From positions 2,356,001-2,420,000 of the forward strand of contig NZ_CP072036.1 in NCBI RefSeq assembly GCF_018847375.1: DNA of 64,000 nucleotides, in the 5' to 3' direction. This document shows, piece by piece, positions 24,534 through 33,403 of this stretch. Every line of letters starts with the position of its first letter. Within the stretch, counting starts at the first letter, position 1. This DNA is from Akkermansia massiliensis (lineage in GTDB: Bacteria; Verrucomicrobiota; Verrucomicrobiia; Verrucomicrobiales; Akkermansiaceae). A program made the translations under genes and the position numbers. The notes below the pieces were generated by a model. It was not told where the DNA came from and made no database searches. It saw nothing but the letters and a program-made list of their open reading frames with translations.

Positions 24534-25529
24534 TCAGCGTTGTTTAAGCCATTCGGCGGCCTGGGGGGCGTAATACGTGAGGATCATGTCCGCCCCGGCG
24601 CGCCGGATGGAGGTTAGAGTCTCCAGAACGGTTTCCCGTTCATCCAGCCAGCCGGAAGCCACGGCGGATTTGATCATCAGGTACTCCCCGCTGACGTGGT
24701 AGGCGGCTATCGGCAGCGTCACGTGCTTCCGCATGGCGGCCATTACGTCCAGATACAGCGTGGCGGGTTTCACCATCAGGATGTCCGCGCCTTCCGCTTC
24801 ATCCAGCTGCGCTTCCCTGAGGGCTTCCCGGATGTTGCCGGGGTCCATCTGGTACGTTTTCTTGTCCCCCTCCTTCGGCGCGCTTTCCAGCGCGCCGCGG
24901 AACGGCCCGTACAGGGCGCTGGCGTACTTGGCGGTATAGGCCATGATGGAGACGTCGTCCAAGGCCTCGGAATCCAGGGTGGCGCGGATGGCGGCCACGC
25001 GGCCGTCCATCATGTCGCTGGGGGAGACGATGTCCGCCCCGGCGTCCGCGTGGCACAGAGCCTGGCGGCAGAGAACCTCCACGGAGTCGTCATTGAGGAT
25101 TTCCATCGTGCCGTCGGAGCGGAATTCCACCAGGCCGTCGTGACCGTCTGAATTGTAGGGGTCCAGCGCCACGTCCGTCATGACGGTGATGCCGGGCACC
25201 TCGCTCTTGAGCGCGTAAATGGTGCGCGGAATGAGGCCGTCAGGGTTGCAGGCCTCACAGGCGTCCGGGGTTTTCTTTCCGTCCGGGATGGCCGGGAAAA
25301 GGTCCAGCGTGCGGATGCCCAGGTCCATCAGGCGCTTGGCTTCCTCCACCAGGCCCTTGACGCTCCAGCGCGTGCAGCCGGGCAGGGAGGAAATGGGCTG
25401 GTTCCCGGTTCCTTCATGGACGAAGACCGGGTAAATGAGGTGTTCCGGGGAGAGGGAGGTTTCCCGGATGAGACCCCGGATGTTGGCGGATTTTCTGTTG
25501 CGGCGCGGCCGTATCGGTAGATTCATCAT
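24534..25529 (-). CDS. hemB: Delta-aminolevulinic acid dehydratase (porphobilinogen synthase)
   Basis: 331 residues, full length. It condenses two 5-aminolevulinate molecules to porphobilinogen in heme and cobamide precursor synthesis, in the cytoplasm. Both Schiff-base lysines are present: K201 in MAYTAKYASALYGPFR and K254 in MVKPATLYLD. The metal region at 119-133 reads DVALDPYNSDGHDGL: the three zinc-binding cysteines of the E. coli-type enzyme are replaced by Ala/Asp. This marks the magnesium- or potassium-using, zinc-independent class. Start is one of two adjacent ATGs (25529 or 25526). Confidence 0.95.
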   Translation of the reverse strand: MMNLPIRPRRNRKSANIRGLIRETSLSPEHLIYPVFVHEGTGNQPISSLPGCTRWSVKGLVEEAKRLMDLGIRTLDLFPAIPDGKKTPDACEACNPDGLIPRTIYALKSEVPGITVMTDVALDPYNSDGHDGLVEFRSDGTMEILNDDSVEVLCRQALCHADAGADIVSPSDMMDGRVAAIRATLDSEALDDVSIMAYTAKYASALYGPFRGALESAPKEGDKKTYQMDPGNIREALREAQLDEAEGADILMVKPATLYLDVMAAMRKHVTLPIAAYHVSGEYLMIKSAVASGWLDERETVLETLTSIRRAGADMILTYYAPQAAEWLKQR

Positions 25530-25585
25530 GGTGTGATAATGGAAAAGGTTGTGTGATAGAGGGGCGGGCGTTCCCCGGGCGGTTT

Positions 25586-27208
25586 TCAGGGTTTTTTTTG
25601 TTCGTCCAGCGCCAGCGGGTTCTCCACATCAGCTCCGGTGATCATCCAGCCGCTGTCTGTTTTGGTAAGGTACAGGTTGTTGACGGAGAATCCGTTTCTG
25701 GAAGCGGGCCGCACGCCGATGGTGGCCTTGATGCCGGGGGCGCCGTCCCTGGTGACGGGAACGTAGGCAGCCTTGACGACGGGAGCGCCTTTTTCCTTCA
25801 CCTCGGTCCGGGGGGCGGGGATCCTGCCCATGACCGTTTTCAACTGGGAGAGCGCGTCTTCAAATTCCTTCACGGAGGCGAATTTGGCCGGAGCCAGCAT
25901 GCGTATCATGGCCAGGCTGTCCCGGTTCGCCAGGGCGCGCCCGGCGGCGGTCACGGCCTCTTCCGGCGTGGGAAAGGCCAGGGGGGGGTAGGTCCGGTGG
26001 AAATCCGCCATGATGCGGGCGGTGGTGGATTCGTCCGCTTTCAGGTTCCATGAAGTGAAGGCGTCCGTCAGATACATTTTGAAGACGGGGAAGCCATCCG
26101 TGGGGTCCTTGATTTTCTCCAGCGCATAGCGGTAAATGAGAGCGGGCTTGTCCGTGTCCGGCATGCTCATGCGCGGGGGCAGGATGGTCATGGCCGCAAT
26201 GCTGTGAATGTCCTTGCCGCTCTTCTTCGCATTGTTCTTATTGGCGGCTTCCTGCTGGTCCTCATCCGTTTTGTTCGGGTCTATCTGGTCATCCGGATGG
26301 GGGCGCAGGGGAACCAGGATGGTGTTCGGAAAGGTCATGAAGCTGAGGTTGGTGGGCTGGATGTATCGGCTTTCCTCCCTCCTGTCCTGAAGGCGCATGG
26401 CCTTGACCACGGGGGTGAGCCGGGCGCTCTGGGTGATGGCGGATTCCATGTAGTACGGGGAAACGAGCAGGGCGGCAATGCGTGCCGGGTCATCCCCTTT
26501 CACGGTGCGGATGAGCAGGGTCTTGAGTTCGTCGTCCGATTTCCCCTTTACGGCTTCCACACGGAACCGCTTGATGTGCTCCAGGGCGGCTTTGACGGCG
26601 GCCACGGAGTACTGGTGGGCGAGGCCGAAGATTTTCTTCTTGGCTTCCGCTGATATTTTTTTCGCTTCCTCCCGGATTTGGTCGTCAAAGGGAAGGAACG
26701 TATTGTCAAAGCTCCCTGGGGTCAGGGAGGCCTTCCACTGGCCGCCCTTTTTCACCAGGGCCACCGCAGTGGCTGCATAGACGTACGGGTTTGTCTTGTC
26801 CGGCAACAGGATGTAGGCCATCGCCAGGTCTCCCTGGGTGATGATGGAGGCTTCATCCACAAAAGGGGGGCGTTCCGGGGCCGCTCCGGTTACATACGCC
26901 TGGACCGCCTCCATGCGGGAAAGGATGCTTTTCAGCTTGAGCTGGCCTACAAAGGGGGAGGTGGCGGGCAGGGATTTGTACGGTTCGTTTTTCCAGTCAG
27001 TTTTTTCCTGAAGGGCGCGGAGCAGCAGCCTGGCCGCATTGAACGGCGTGCTCTGGTCCGGAACAGGGTCCGGTTCCGGAGCCTTGTGTTCCGCGGCCTG
27101 GTCCATGCTGATCTGGAAGCGGACGGGGGAGCCGTCCGGCGGCTGGTCGCCCCGGGAGAGGCCGCAGGGCAGGCAGAGGCAGAGAAGGGAGAGGGGGAGG
27201 ATTTTCAT
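25586..27208 (-). CDS. Secreted protein of unknown function
   Basis: 540 residues with an N-terminal signal peptide (MKILPLSLLCLCLPCGLSRG; the Cys residues leave open a lipoprotein but no ideal lipobox is seen). The mature part is charged and mostly helical, with repeated AAVKAALEHIKRFRVEAVKG- and EEAVTAAGRALANRDSLAMI-like segments and a low-complexity acidic/Lys stretch near residue 310. No catalytic motif was recognised. It lies 56 bp before the hemB start on the same strand. Probably periplasmic or outer-membrane associated and lineage-specific. Confidence 0.65.
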   Translation of the reverse strand: MKILPLSLLCLCLPCGLSRGDQPPDGSPVRFQISMDQAAEHKAPEPDPVPDQSTPFNAARLLLRALQEKTDWKNEPYKSLPATSPFVGQLKLKSILSRMEAVQAYVTGAAPERPPFVDEASIITQGDLAMAYILLPDKTNPYVYAATAVALVKKGGQWKASLTPGSFDNTFLPFDDQIREEAKKISAEAKKKIFGLAHQYSVAAVKAALEHIKRFRVEAVKGKSDDELKTLLIRTVKGDDPARIAALLVSPYYMESAITQSARLTPVVKAMRLQDRREESRYIQPTNLSFMTFPNTILVPLRPHPDDQIDPNKTDEDQQEAANKNNAKKSGKDIHSIAAMTILPPRMSMPDTDKPALIYRYALEKIKDPTDGFPVFKMYLTDAFTSWNLKADESTTARIMADFHRTYPPLAFPTPEEAVTAAGRALANRDSLAMIRMLAPAKFASVKEFEDALSQLKTVMGRIPAPRTEVKEKGAPVVKAAYVPVTRDGAPGIKATIGVRPASRNGFSVNNLYLTKTDSGWMITGADVENPLALDEQKKP

Positions 27209-27344
27209 AACCGCTGGCCGCCACTATGGCATAAACGGCCGCAGGTGTAAATCACTCGTTGAGGGAGGGATAGCGGATGGAAGGTAAATGGTTGCATTCT
27301 GTTTTTTCCAGTTCTCCCCGCGATGGTGCAAAATGAGAAAATGC

Positions 27345-27680
27345 TTATGGGGAACGACGAAAAAGAAACTTGAAGAATTGTTTAACCAGATGGACGCTGT
27401 ACAGGATGACACCGGAATCCGGAAGGATGGGAAGCCATCGGATGCCCATTTCTCGGGTAGGAGGAAGAAGCCGGAGAGCGGCGCAACTGAGGATTCCTCC
27501 TGCGAATGGTGTGAAGGAAAAGCTGTTCCATCGTTCAGACTTGGTGAAATGAAGGGAGATGAAAACGTACCAGTCCAGCAGAATGATCCATATGCCAAGC
27601 AGAAGAAGAGCGGCTCCCAAGGTATGGCAGATGACATTCAGCATGAATTTCTTGTTATACCGGATTTTCCAGTGCGGCAA
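27345..27680 (-). CDS. Small membrane protein of unknown function
   Basis: Up to 111 residues from a TTG at 27680, or 99 from the ATG at 27644. A strong hydrophobic segment (about residues 17-42, LGAALLLLGIWIILLDWYVF) follows a basic N-terminus, and a second weaker one lies near 58-70. The hydrophobic periodicity favours this frame over the overlapping plus-strand frame at 27288-27686. No family recognised and no strong ribosome binding site at either start. Confidence 0.45.
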   Translation of the reverse strand: MPHWKIRYNKKFMLNVICHTLGAALLLLGIWIILLDWYVFISLHFTKSERWNSFSFTPFAGGILSCAALRLLPPTREMGIRWLPILPDSGVILYSVHLVKQFFKFLFRRSP

Positions 27681-27813
27681 CCGTAAAGAAGAAAAAGGGG
27701 AGAGTGTTCGTTCTCTTCCGGAAAGTCTCCGCGGCGTTCATGCCTTGAATTTTTGGAGAGGAGGGTTTTTTGCATTTGCCAACAGTGCCTAGGGGAGGTT
27801 AACTAATGCGCGT

Positions 27814-29706
27814 ATGTCCGAACACAAGGAAAGAAAGACTCTTGAAGAACGCCATCAGATGTCTGATCTGGAACGGCTGCGCCACTCCTGCGCGCACGTT
27901 CTGGCTACGGCCATTTGCCGCCTCTGGCCGGATGCCCAGCTGGCCGGCGGCCCCGCCGTGGATAACGGTTTTTATTACGACGTGGAGCTGGACCACCGCA
28001 TCAGCACAGAGGATTTTGAGCGCATTGAGGAGGAGATGAAGAAGGTGGTGAAGGAAAACCAGCCTTTCCAGAAGGAAGTTATTTCCCGCGCGGAGGCCAT
28101 GAAGATGGCGGAATCCGGGGAATTGGGCGCCCTGGGGCCGCGCAATACGTCTTCCCAGTTTAAAATTGATCTGCTAAATGACATCCCGGAAGACGAGGAG
28201 ATTTCCCTGTACCGCAACGGAGATTTTACGGACCTGTGCGCCGGCCCGCACGTGGGCCGTACGGGCAACTGCAAGGCGTTCAAAATCATGAGCGTGGCGA
28301 GCGCCTTCTACAAGGGGGACAAGAACCGCCCTATGCTCCAGCGCATTTACGGCACCTGCTTCCCGAACCGCATCCAGCTTGACGAGCACCTGGAACGGCT
28401 GGAGGAAGCGCGCCGCCGGGACCACCGCAAGCTGGGCCGTGAACTGGGTCTCTTCTGCATTGACGAGGCCGTGGGCCAGGGCCTGATCCTCTGGAAGCCC
28501 AAAGGGGCTCTCATCCGCCGCTCCCTTCAGGATTTCATCACGCAGGAGCTGGACAAGCTGGGCTATTCCCAGGTGTACACCCCCAACATCGGCAAGCTGG
28601 ACCTGTACCGCACGTCCGGCCACTTCCCGTATTATCAGGAAAGCCAGTACGCGCCCATCCCGGAACGGGACGCCATGGAAAAGCTGAGCCAGGAAGGAGC
28701 TTCCTGCGCGGAACTGTTCAACGGGCTGGCTGACGGCACCATTGAGGGCTACATGCTCAAGCCGATGAACTGCCCGCACCACATCAAGATTTACGCGAAT
28801 GACGCCCATTCCTACCGGGACCTGCCCGTGAGGCTGGCGGAATTCGGAACCGTGTACCGCTGGGAACAGAGCGGTGAGCTGGGCGGCATGACCCGCGTGC
28901 GCGGCTTTACGCAGGACGACGCCCACATTTTCTGCACGCCTGACCAGCTTGCCGGGGAAATCCGCCAGTGCCTCGGCATCGTGAAGACCATCTTCGGCAC
29001 GCTGGGCATGACGGACTACCGCGTGCGCCTTTCCATGCGCGACCCGGAAAGCGACAAGTACGTGGGTTCTCCGGAAAACTGGGACAAGGCGGAACAGGCC
29101 CTGAGGGAAGCCGCGGAATGGCTGGGCGCGGACTACAGCGAGGAAGCCGGGGAAGCCGCCTTTTACGGCCCCAAGATCGACTTCATCGTGCGCGACGCCA
29201 TCGGGCGCGAATGGCAGCTGGGCACCGTGCAGGTGGACTACAACCTGCCGGAACGGTTTGACCTACATTACACCGGAGCGGACAACAAGCCGCACCGCCC
29301 CGTGATGGTGCACCGCGCGCCGTTCGGCTCCATGGAGCGTTTCACGGGCCTGCTGATTGAGCATTTTGAAGGGAAATTCCCCACCTGGCTTTCACCGGAA
29401 CAGGTGCGCGTGCTCCCCATCTCCGACAAGGTGATGGACGTGGCCGCCGCGCACCGCGCCGCCCTGGCCGCCAGGGGAGTGCGCGTGACGGTGGATGAAA
29501 CGCCGGACAAGATCGGCGCGAAGATCCGCAACGCCCGCCTGGACCGCGTTCCCTACATGCTGGTGCTGGGCCAGCGTGAGGCGGAGGAAGGCACCGTTTC
29601 CGTCCGCCACCGGGACAAGGGAGACCTGGGGGCGATGCCCTTTGAACAGTTTGCGGACGTTGTGGTCAGGGAAATTGCGGAGCGTCATATTTCCCCCATG
29701 ATTTGA
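27814..29706 (+). CDS. thrS: Threonyl-tRNA synthetase lacking the TGS domain
   Basis: 630 residues. The editing domain starts almost at once, with HSCAH at 24-28; in E. coli ThrRS this motif is near residue 73, so the N-terminal TGS domain is missing. Class II catalytic motifs follow: KPMNCPHH with the zinc Cys, RWEQSGELGGMTRVRGFTQDDAH, and VHRAPFGSMERFTG, then an anticodon-binding domain. An insertion of about 25 residues before KPMNCP keeps total length near normal. Shine-Dalgarno-like GGGGAGG lies at ~27792-27798. A second ATG at 27805 is in another frame, so 27814 is chosen. Followed by infC, a widely conserved gene pair. Confidence 0.95.
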   Translation: MSEHKERKTLEERHQMSDLERLRHSCAHVLATAICRLWPDAQLAGGPAVDNGFYYDVELDHRISTEDFERIEEEMKKVVKENQPFQKEVISRAEAMKMAESGELGALGPRNTSSQFKIDLLNDIPEDEEISLYRNGDFTDLCAGPHVGRTGNCKAFKIMSVASAFYKGDKNRPMLQRIYGTCFPNRIQLDEHLERLEEARRRDHRKLGRELGLFCIDEAVGQGLILWKPKGALIRRSLQDFITQELDKLGYSQVYTPNIGKLDLYRTSGHFPYYQESQYAPIPERDAMEKLSQEGASCAELFNGLADGTIEGYMLKPMNCPHHIKIYANDAHSYRDLPVRLAEFGTVYRWEQSGELGGMTRVRGFTQDDAHIFCTPDQLAGEIRQCLGIVKTIFGTLGMTDYRVRLSMRDPESDKYVGSPENWDKAEQALREAAEWLGADYSEEAGEAAFYGPKIDFIVRDAIGREWQLGTVQVDYNLPERFDLHYTGADNKPHRPVMVHRAPFGSMERFTGLLIEHFEGKFPTWLSPEQVRVLPISDKVMDVAAAHRAALAARGVRVTVDETPDKIGAKIRNARLDRVPYMLVLGQREAEEGTVSVRHRDKGDLGAMPFEQFADVVVREIAERHISPMI

Positions 29707-29745
29707 GTTGCCAAGTTATTTTATTTAGTTTAGTAGTATCCGGAC

Positions 29746-30384
29746 GTGCCAATCAAGCCAACGAAGAATAATGATGGTAATCGCCGCCGTGAGCGCGGTG
29801 ATCAAACCCGTGTGAATGAACGCATCCGCGCCCCCCGCGTGCGCGTGGTGACCGCCAACGGCGACCAGCTCGGCGTCATGAATACGCGCGACGCGCTGGA
29901 AAAGGCCAAGGCCCTGGGCCTGGACCTGGTGGAAGTGGCGGGCAATGCCGATCCGCCCGTGTGCCGCGTGGTGGACTATGGACGGTACAAGTACCAGCAG
30001 TCCAAGCTCCAGAAAAACAACAAGAGCCGCACGATCAAGCTTAAGGAAGTCAAGCTCCGCATCGGGACGGACACGAACGACTACAACGTGAAGCTGGCCC
30101 GTGCGGAAAGCTTCCTGGACCACGGCCACAAGGTCCGTTTCCAGCTCCGCTTCCGCGGCCGTGAGAACGCCCACCAGGAACTTGGCTATGACATGTTCAA
30201 CAAGGTCATTGCGGACTTGAAGACCATGGCGCAGGTGGACCAGGCTCCGCGCCTGGCCGGCAACACCATGCACATGGTGCTCTCCCCGCTTCCCGTCCAG
30301 CAGCGCGTGAAGAAATTCACCGCCCACTTGGATGAGGACTTTGATTCGGAAGATTCCGCCTTTGACGCGGAAGACGACGAGTGA
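29746..30384 (+). CDS. infC: Translation initiation factor IF-3
   Basis: 212 residues. The N-terminal domain has VNERIRAPRVRVV...DQLGVMNTRDALEKAKALGLDLVEVA, then the basic linker PPVCRVVDYGRYKYQQSK, then the C-terminal domain KEVKLRIGTDTNDYNVKLARA and RFRGRENAH. IF-3 binds the 30S subunit and checks start-codon pairing. An acidic tail of ~20 residues (DEDFDSEDS...) is added at the end. The only in-frame start is a GTG at 29746 with no Shine-Dalgarno, fitting the family habit of weak starts used for autoregulation. rpmI and rplT, usual downstream partners, are absent; a strong terminator follows. Confidence 0.95.
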   Translation: MPIKPTKNNDGNRRRERGDQTRVNERIRAPRVRVVTANGDQLGVMNTRDALEKAKALGLDLVEVAGNADPPVCRVVDYGRYKYQQSKLQKNNKSRTIKLKEVKLRIGTDTNDYNVKLARAESFLDHGHKVRFQLRFRGRENAHQELGYDMFNKVIADLKTMAQVDQAPRLAGNTMHMVLSPLPVQQRVKKFTAHLDEDFDSEDSAFDAEDDE

Positions 30385-30406
30385 AGCACTTTTCCCTCTT
30401 TTTTCA

Positions 30407-30440
30407 GGCTTTCCGCCCTGCAGGGCGGAAAGCCTTTTTT
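30407..30440 (+). terminator. Intrinsic terminator of thrS-infC
   Basis: Perfect 12-bp stem GGCTTTCCGCCC/GGGCGGAAAGCC with a 4-base TGCA loop, followed by six T. It starts 23 bp after the infC stop. Confidence 0.93.
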
Positions 30441-30448
30441 ACGGACAA

Positions 30449-30880
30449 ATGCCTTTTTCCATGGTTCTTTCCTACACTGACACCAAAGAATTTTCCCCGG
30501 CGGCGCTGGAGGAATTGTTCCTTTCCGTCCAATGGGAATCCGGGCGGCATCCGGAACGCCTGGCGGAAGCATTGCTCCATTACGGGACCGTGTTTTCCGC
30601 CTGGGACGGCGGCAGGCTGGCGGGACTGATCGCCGCCATGGATGACGGAACCATGACGGCGTATGTCCATTACCTGCTGGTGCATCCGCTGTACCAGGGG
30701 TGCGGCGTCGGCTCCCGCCTGCTGGAGCTGTGCAAAAAGCGCTATGCCGGGTATTTGAACGTGGTGCTCACCTCCTACCGCGAAGGAGTGCCTTTTTACG
30801 AAAGGAACGGCTTTATCGCGGACCGGACGCAGGAGGCCATGCGCTTTATTCCCCCTTCTTCCGGGGAAACCGGGCTTTGA
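30449..30880 (+). CDS. GNAT-family N-acetyltransferase
   Basis: 143 residues from the ATG at 30449; the frame upstream overlaps the infC terminator and is not part of the gene. It shows the GNAT acetyl-CoA site as VHYLLVHPLYQGCGVGSRLLELC (about residues 70-92; the QGCGVG loop binds the pyrophosphate) and a C-terminal VPFYERNGF motif common to the family. It transfers an acetyl group from acetyl-CoA to an unknown amine. Convergent with the DUF418 gene, 31 bp away. The nearby upstream terminator implies its own promoter or read-through. Confidence 0.85.
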   Translation: MPFSMVLSYTDTKEFSPAALEELFLSVQWESGRHPERLAEALLHYGTVFSAWDGGRLAGLIAAMDDGTMTAYVHYLLVHPLYQGCGVGSRLLELCKKRYAGYLNVVLTSYREGVPFYERNGFIADRTQEAMRFIPPSSGETGL

Positions 30881-30911
30881 CAGACGCAGGGAGGAAGAAG
30901 GGCCGCCCTTC

Positions 30912-32135
30912 CTATGGCATGCGCTTGCGGAACGGCTGCATGCGGCACATGGTGGCGGTGCGCCACAGCCATTCCAGGGGGCCGTACAGGAAGAGGGCTA
31001 GCCAGAGGCGGCACGCCCAGGCTTGAAGCAGGAAGACGGCTACCGCCGCACAGAGGCACGCCCACGGCCCCATGCCTTGCGCCAGCCCCAGGCCCCACCC
31101 GAAGAACAGGAAGGTGAACACCAGCGTTTGGGAGACGTAGCACGTCAGCGTGCATTTTCCGGCGCTGCTGAGCAGCCTGGATGGCAGGGGAAGGCCGGGA
31201 TGGGTGAACAGCAGGACGGCGGCGGAGACGAAGGCCGCGGTATAGGCGAGGTTTTCCCATTGGTGCAGAAGGTGTCCAGCGTCCGTTCCCAGCGCGGAGT
31301 CCAGCCGGGAGGTGAGGAGCAGGCGCGCCGCCAGCAGAGCCAGAAACAGGGTTCCGGAGATTCCAAGCATCCGCAGAAACAGGCGGCGCTTGTTCGGAGC
31401 GTCCACAAAGACCTGCCATCTCCCCGCCAGCATGCCCAGGATGAAGAGGCCCAGCGTCTGCCAGATGCGGCCGCTGAGCAGGAAGAACTGCCATTTGCCC
31501 GCCTGGCCCTGCGTCAGGTTCCACAGAGCCGCTTCCCCCCAGCTGCCGTGGGCGTACAGGAATTCACGCGAAGGGCCTGCCGCCGGGGAGGCCGGGTGGA
31601 ACCAGCCGGAGGAATGCGGCCACAGGTCCGCCAGTACGGCGCGGGACAGCGTGTCCATGAAGGCGACGGGCTGCATCAGGCACAGCAGGCAGAGGATGAC
31701 GAGAAGAGGCGTGCCGCGTTTGTACAGGGCTACCAGGGCAAAACCCAGCACGCCGAAGATGGTGAGGATGTCCCCGTCATAAAAAAGGGTGTGCGCCAAC
31801 CCAAGCAGGAACAGGAGCGCCAGCCGCCACATGAAGCGCTTCCGGAAGTCGATGCCTTTCTGTTCCTGCCTGTCCAGCTGGATGAAGAAGCTGAGGCCGA
31901 ACAGGAAGGAGAAGAGAAGGAAGGATTTGCTGACGAAAAGGTGTTCGTAGGCCCAGTCCGCCGCGCTGTTGGCCGCGGCCTGCCATCCCTCCGCCGGGGG
32001 CATGGGGAGGTACAGGTTGAAGTGGTCGTGCGCGTGGACGATGACGATGCCCAGCAGGGCCAGCGCCCGGAGGATGTCCAGGATGGTGATACGCGCCGCC
32101 CGGGGGGGCGCTCCGGCGGGAGTCCGGGCGGTCAT
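30912..32135 (-). CDS. DUF418 (YeiB-like) membrane protein
   Basis: 407 residues with about ten hydrophobic segments. The N-terminal LDILRALALLGIVIVHAHDHFN is typical of the DUF418/YeiB and acyltransferase-3-like families, whose conserved His/Asp residues sit in the first membrane helix. The C-terminal half (from about residue 230) matches the DUF418 layout: HQWENLAYTAAFVSAAVLLF, then SSAGKCTLTCYVSQTLVFTFLFFGWG. Function in this family is not established; transport or envelope acyl modification has been proposed. It lies 4 bp downstream of dxr on the same strand. Confidence 0.75.
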   Translation of the reverse strand: MTARTPAGAPPRAARITILDILRALALLGIVIVHAHDHFNLYLPMPPAEGWQAAANSAADWAYEHLFVSKSFLLFSFLFGLSFFIQLDRQEQKGIDFRKRFMWRLALLFLLGLAHTLFYDGDILTIFGVLGFALVALYKRGTPLLVILCLLCLMQPVAFMDTLSRAVLADLWPHSSGWFHPASPAAGPSREFLYAHGSWGEAALWNLTQGQAGKWQFFLLSGRIWQTLGLFILGMLAGRWQVFVDAPNKRRLFLRMLGISGTLFLALLAARLLLTSRLDSALGTDAGHLLHQWENLAYTAAFVSAAVLLFTHPGLPLPSRLLSSAGKCTLTCYVSQTLVFTFLFFGWGLGLAQGMGPWACLCAAVAVFLLQAWACRLWLALFLYGPLEWLWRTATMCRMQPFRKRMP

Positions 32136-32139
32136 GGCG

Positions 32140-33315
32140 TCAGGAAGGGCGGGAAAGGGAAGGAATCAGTTCCGCCGCGCGTCGCCTGGCCCACTGGTCC
32201 GCTTCCAGGATGGGGGCCAGCTCTCCGCGGGGATCTGCCGGGGTGTGGTCGTTCATGACGGCTTCCACCAGTTTCCAGATGCCGGGGAAGGTGAGTTTTC
32301 CCTGAATGAAGGCGTCCACCGCCACTTCATTGGCGGCGTTGTAGACGGCGGCCAGGGTGCTGCTGCTGGCGCCGGCCCTGCGCGCCAGGTCCAGGGCTGG
32401 GAAGGCGTCCGGACGGGGCGCCTCGAACACCAGCTGGCCTATCTCCGCAAAGTTGAGCTGCCTGAGGGAGTTGGGAACGCGGTCCGGCCACGTGACGGCG
32501 TACTGGATGGGGAAGCACATGTCCGAGCTGCTCATCTGGGCCAGCACCGTGCCGTCCCGGTATTCCACCATGGAATGCACGATGCTCTGCGGGTGAACGA
32601 TGACGTCCACCTTTTCCATGGGAACATCAAACAGCCAGCGGGCCTCAATCATTTCCAGCCCCTTGTTGAACAGGGTGGCGGAGTCTATGGTGATTTTCCG
32701 GCCCATGCTCCAGGTGGGGTGCTTGAGGGCCTGTTCCAGCGTGACGTGCTCCAGGTCTTCCTTCTTCCAGGTGCGGAAGGGGCCGCCGGACGCCGTCAGA
32801 ATCAGGCGGGAAACGGCATCCGGTCCGCCGTGGTTGCCGTTCAGGCACTGGAAGATGGCGTTATGTTCGCTGTCCACCGGAAGCACCTGCACACCTGCTT
32901 GGCGCGCCTTTTCCATGACAATCTGGCCGGCCATGACCAGAATTTCCTTGCTGGCGATGGCGAGGTCCTTGCCTGCTTCAATGGCGGCCAGTGCGGGCTT
33001 GAGGCCGGCAGTCCCCACGATGGAGATCAGCACCATGTCCGCCTCCGGAAGCTGCGCCAGGCGGCACAGGCCTTCCTCTCCCGTTTCCACCTGGGCGCCG
33101 GGAAGGGCGCGCGCCAGCTTGTCCGCCCCGGACGGGTCAAAAATGCATACGTTGCGGACGTTGAATTCGCTCGCCTGGCGGGCCAGGGCCTCCACGCTGG
33201 TTCCGGCGGCCAGCCCCACGATTTCCATTCTGTCCGGAATGTCCCGGGCGACTTTCAGGGCGCTGGTTCCGATGGAACCGGTGGAACCCAGGATGACGAC
33301 GCGTCGTTTCTGCAT
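32140..33315 (-). CDS. dxr: 1-deoxy-D-xylulose 5-phosphate reductoisomerase
   Basis: 391 residues, full length. The N-terminal NADPH-binding Rossmann motif LGSTGSIGTSALKV is at residues 9-22. Mid-protein features include VDSEHNAIFQC, the active-site metal and substrate residues in LTASGGPFR, and HPTWSMGRKITIDSATLFNKGLE, all diagnostic. It converts DXP to MEP, the committed step of the non-mevalonate isoprenoid pathway, in the cytoplasm. Located directly upstream of the DUF418 gene with a 4-bp gap, so probably one transcript. Confidence 0.97.
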   Translation of the reverse strand: MQKRRVVILGSTGSIGTSALKVARDIPDRMEIVGLAAGTSVEALARQASEFNVRNVCIFDPSGADKLARALPGAQVETGEEGLCRLAQLPEADMVLISIVGTAGLKPALAAIEAGKDLAIASKEILVMAGQIVMEKARQAGVQVLPVDSEHNAIFQCLNGNHGGPDAVSRLILTASGGPFRTWKKEDLEHVTLEQALKHPTWSMGRKITIDSATLFNKGLEMIEARWLFDVPMEKVDVIVHPQSIVHSMVEYRDGTVLAQMSSSDMCFPIQYAVTWPDRVPNSLRQLNFAEIGQLVFEAPRPDAFPALDLARRAGASSSTLAAVYNAANEVAVDAFIQGKLTFPGIWKLVEAVMNDHTPADPRGELAPILEADQWARRRAAELIPSLSRPS

Positions 33316-33403
33316 AACGGAGAAGCATGATGCAAAAAATACGGCTCCTTGACAAGCCGGGGGGATGAAAATCTTCCCCGCGCCGCAGGAACCGGCCCCT
33401 CCG

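Noticed and set aside
27288-27686. 132-codon plus-strand frame
   Set aside because: Overlaps the minus-strand small membrane protein, which shows a convincing hydrophobic helix; the plus-strand product is a featureless charged sequence.
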